This document shows positions 61,256-64,000 of a stretch of 64,000 bases of DNA, piece by piece; position 1 is the stretch's first letter, and the number at the start of each line of letters is the position of its first letter. Source of the stretch: Knufia peltigerae (Eukaryota; Ascomycota; Eurotiomycetes; Chaetothyriales; Trichomeriaceae); contig JAPDRN010000062.1 of assembly GCA_030247855.1 (NCBI GenBank), positions 108,090 to 172,089 of the forward strand, read 5' to 3'. A program made the translations under genes and the position numbers. The notes beneath the pieces were generated by a model. That model made no database searches. It was given only the letters and a program-made list of their open reading frames with translations, and was not told the DNA's origin.

Positions 61256-62656
61256 CTAAGCTTCCCAGTCATCGTCCTTGAAGTCGGATGGGTGTGCCGA
61301 CGGCGCAAAAGATTGGAATCGATTTGCAGCGCCATTAGTCACCAAATTGTGAACAGTGGTTGTCGGTCGTACAGGTGAGGAGCTTTTTCCATTTGCCTTC
61401 TTCTTTCCTTTCTTGGATGTGACGGCTTCCCATTGCTCTTCTTTCGCCAGCTCAGTGGCCCACTTGTCTTGCTCCTCTTCGTTCACTTCGTCTGCCCAGC
61501 TGGATTGAGTCCCAAGTCGTGGACGTTCTGCCTTCTCGCGTCCTGATGCGCCCAGAGCGGCAGTCTTGCCCTGGCCTTCTTCTTGTCGGACTGCATTGAC
61601 GGTCGCTGCTGCGGGTACAGATTTTGTGATATCTGACAGTGGCTCGGAAGTGACTGCGCCGTTCACGTGTGAGGCAGGCTCATTTGATTCCTCAAAAGTA
61701 TCGAGTAATGGCGCTGCCCCGCCCTGGGAGGGTTTGGAAGATGCTTCTGCTGATGAAGACAGCATTCCTTGCTGCCACGCATTCTGTTGAGCAGTGAATG
61801 AGTTTGCTTTTGACTGGTTGGAGGTGCCCTCCGCCATGCGTGCAGTTCTCAACTGGTTCTGCTTCTTCGTTTCCTGAATCCGGTTGGATTCCTCCATGCG
61901 GGCTTTCTCCTCAGCTTTCTTAGCTTGTCGTTGGCGTTGTTTCTTGGACAAGACCGGCTCAAATGCCTTGGCAATGGGTTTGGTGACGTTCTTTGCCACA
62001 GCGTCCTTGACGTTTGTCAATCGCAGGCTTGTCGGCTTCGCAGCTGGTGCCTCTAGCATATCTGACACATCTCCAGATGCTTTTGGTGCACCCGTTGATG
62101 CTGGAGAAGACGAAGGTTCAGGCTCTGGCACTGCATCATCATCTGTCTTGTGTCCGTTTTCGACAGCCACGTCAGTCGCAAGAGCATGCGCATCATTCTG
62201 CTTGGTCTCCGAGGCCTTTCTTGTAGCTCGGCGTTCCTTCTTGCTAGGCCCTTGCGCTTTGGCTGGCTCTAGTTTTGTACCAGCCTGAGCCTTGGAGAGC
62301 TGTTGCGCAAACTCCCTGTTAGTCATTCCATCATCCTCTTCCTTAGGTAGCTCTACCAGTCCGCTGTGCGCTGTCTGTGCTTCAAAAGGTGTAGTTGTGA
62401 CTTTCCTCCTCTTATTTGCTTTGTCCTCTGCACCACTTGTTGGTGTAGCTGTGCCACTATTGCCAGGCTCAAGTCGACCGGTTTGCTGTCGCTTGGTTCT
62501 CTGCCGTTTATTGGCTTGTCTCTGCGACGTTTCGACCGACTCAGATCTCGCTGCGGTATGTCCTATGAGTTTGTTGAACAATTCTGGATTGTAATGTCTT
62601 GTGAGTGCTGCAGCGACTGCGAGCAGCGCAAGCCAAGAGGCAGCAGTTGACCACAT
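61256..62656 (-). CDS. Unknown Lys/Ala-rich protein with N-terminal membrane anchor
   Basis: A single-exon protein of 466 residues from the ATG at 62656 (MWSTAASWLALLAVAAALTR); the frame is open to 62776 but the added 40 residues look like leader. I do not recognise a named family. Residues 4-20 form one hydrophobic segment, a signal anchor or uncleaved signal, followed by HYNPELFNKLIGHTAA. The rest is hydrophilic: basic low-complexity (KRQRTKRQQTGR, NKRRKVTT), a long charged helical coil (SKKQRQRQAKKAEEKARMEE then SNRIQETKKQNQLRTARMAE), and a conserved-looking C-terminal part (TQSSWADEVNEEEQDKWATE then LAKEEQWEAVTSKKGKKKAN) ending SDFKDDDWEA. This layout suits an ER-membrane protein with a cytosolic, perhaps ribosome- or RNA-facing, tail; that is inference. 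Thirteen more in-frame codons after the stop repeat the C-terminal motif. Confidence 0.75.
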   Translation of the reverse strand: MWSTAASWLALLAVAAALTRHYNPELFNKLIGHTAARSESVETSQRQANKRQRTKRQQTGRLEPGNSGTATPTSGAEDKANKRRKVTTTPFEAQTAHSGLVELPKEEDDGMTNREFAQQLSKAQAGTKLEPAKAQGPSKKERRATRKASETKQNDAHALATDVAVENGHKTDDDAVPEPEPSSSPASTGAPKASGDVSDMLEAPAAKPTSLRLTNVKDAVAKNVTKPIAKAFEPVLSKKQRQRQAKKAEEKARMEESNRIQETKKQNQLRTARMAEGTSNQSKANSFTAQQNAWQQGMLSSSAEASSKPSQGGAAPLLDTFEESNEPASHVNGAVTSEPLSDITKSVPAAATVNAVRQEEGQGKTAALGASGREKAERPRLGTQSSWADEVNEEEQDKWATELAKEEQWEAVTSKKGKKKANGKSSSPVRPTTTVHNLVTNGAANRFQSFAPSAHPSDFKDDDWEA

Positions 62657-64000
62657 CTTAGGTGACGCCAGATCGATAATGTCTACAGCCAACAGCAAAA
62701 TGTGTCTATATTTGATAGATCGGTGCCAACCTCTGATCTGATCAAGGAGGCTCTTTGTGGTGATCAGCGCAGCCAAGCAAGGGATAGTATCGTGGCAAGC
62801 TTGGACCGAGAGCCAAACGGCTCACAAGTATTAGGAGTGTCGGCGGGAATATCAGGTGGCCGGTGCGGTGCTTGACCAAGAATTCGCGAGGATGTCGTGG
62901 GCGTGAGTTGGTGAAGATATAGAGATTCTTTGCGTGTTGATCGAAATGTCTGAGGACCTTTTGAGGACCTTCCAACAGTTCGATCTACGACGCGAACCAA
63001 GCAGCCGACGAGTTAAAATGGAGGGCAACCCAGTGGAACTGCGCGACGATCCACGTAGCTCTCCAGGCTGAATCAGGACTTGGTGAAATTGTTTGTTCAA
63101 CCAGAGAAGGGTGTTGTGTGCGTGGACTGGTTCACTGCCGCGTAAGACAAGGTTAAGTGCGGCCAGGTCAGGTCAGGTATCTGTGACGGCAAGGTGGGGA
63201 ATTCCAAGTGTCTGATGAGGGTGAAGTGACAGACAAGAGAAGGGGTTCCACTCGCTTGTTGGGAATGTATTTGTACAGTACGGAGCACGTACTCTGGAAG
63301 TTGGTGGAACGATGTTCAAGCTGCGGGAGGAATAAAGGTTGGTTTATGAGAGAAGAAAACAAACGCGACAAATGGTTTTAGACCCTTTTTGAAGGGTCTA
63401 TAAGGTGAAGAGTGAAGAAATGGTACTGAACATTATTACGGAGTTGATAGGAAAGGGAACCAGCAGTTGTTGACAGAGTGGTTGATTCTCTTTTAACTGG
63501 ATGTCACCCTCATCACCCTCTGTTTTCTCCAAGGGGATTAGCGTGTCGCGGCTCCTCCTTACCTTGCCCTAGGGCCCCTGTACCAAATTTGAGGCCCTTG
63601 TTAGGCTGCTTTTCTCCGCACTCGCCATCTCCAATCATCCACCACCGGCGCCTGGAAGGGGTTGCCTAGGGAGCCTTCGATAGGCAGGCCACGCCCATCT
63701 CATCTCACAAAGAAGCCCCGTGCATCACCCCAAGTGGCTACGATCCCTGCCCGCCACGCACTGAAATCACGCCCAACCAGCATCGAATTTGTGTCTTCTT
63801 TCCATGTGGGAATGTTCTGTCAAAAATAATACCGATTTTATCAGGTCTACGGCCAAGCCTGCGAAACCAAGACAAAGTGACACGGCGCAGGGAGTAGTCT
63901 GCATTATCTGCGACAGGTTGTGTCCTGCTTTACAAAAGTGGTCGCCGACTTGGGATGAATGATCTTTTTGTCACTCGGTAAATGGTGACGGAGTTGACTC
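62657..64000. other. Right-end intergenic region, no gene recognised
   Basis: 1.34 kb with only short frames lacking domains. It holds the upstream region of the unknown gene and TACGGAG words near 63279 and 63437. The final 500 bases (CCTTGCCCTAGGGCCCC.., GGCGCCTGGAAGGGG..) are GC-richer and might be promoter of a gene beyond the window. Confidence 0.45.

Noticed and set aside
1..64000. tRNA genes, CRISPR arrays, transposons, origins, attachment sites
   Set aside because: Looked for B-box-like GGTTCGAATCC words, spaced direct repeats, long inverted or terminal repeats and transposase/reverse-transcriptase motifs by eye; none supported.

Overview
This window reads as nuclear DNA of a filamentous ascomycete (Pezizomycotina). 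Most genes are split by short introns (about 40-100 bp) with GTRNGT donors, CTRAC-like branch points and YAG acceptors. Genes are monocistronic and lie on both strands, and the families (Zn2Cys6 regulators, PDR-type ABC pump, CYP504, GPR1/FUN34/YaaH, Rsp5 with three WW domains) are those of moulds. The near-palindrome TACTCCGTA recurs between genes, and gene content would suit a Eurotiomycete such as a black-yeast relative, but that placement is tentative. I see no rRNA, tRNA, transposon, CRISPR or organelle sequence.

Layout. 1-13 kb is mostly housekeeping: the 3' part of an Mtr-like amino-acid permease, a nuclear poly(A)-binding protein (Pab2/PABPN1 type), the NEDD4-family ubiquitin ligase Rsp5, an F-box-like Cys-rich protein, LSM8 and a TNA1/allantoate-type MFS permease. 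14.8-30.3 kb is catabolic: a GH13 alpha-glucosidase, then fumarylacetoacetase, a CYP504 phenylacetate-type hydroxylase and homogentisate 1,2-dioxygenase, followed by a bHLH transcription factor and a GPR1/FUN34/YaaH acetate-type transporter. 31.4-48.4 kb is accessory: a Zn2Cys6 regulator head-to-head with a full-size PDR ABC transporter, a probably peroxisomal MpaH/AKT2-like hydrolase, a small Gly-rich protein, a second Zn2Cys6 regulator, and a divergent DHA1 drug:H+ antiporter. 49-62.7 kb is mixed: alanine:glyoxylate aminotransferase with a long N-terminal leader, an unknown basic/acidic protein, a type-B carboxylesterase, a glutathione S-transferase, a GC-rich nucleoside hydrolase, the cargo receptor Erv29/SURF4, and an unknown membrane-anchored protein with a duplicated C-terminus. 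The last 1.3 kb shows no gene.

How genes work together. The clearest joint function is aromatic-acid breakdown: CYP504 enzymes hydroxylate phenylacetate (or 3-hydroxyphenylacetate) towards homogentisate, homogentisate dioxygenase opens the ring, and fumarylacetoacetase splits the product to fumarate and acetoacetate. The isomerase step (maiA) is missing and a 3 kb gene-free gap lies inside the group. The second theme is export and detoxification: two Zn2Cys6 regulators each sit divergently beside an efflux pump, and one has a perfect 13-bp inverted repeat carrying CGG-N12-CCG just upstream of its start.

Exon boundaries were assigned by eye from splice signals, reading-frame continuity and family alignment remembered from general knowledge. 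All were checked for frame but none against transcripts.
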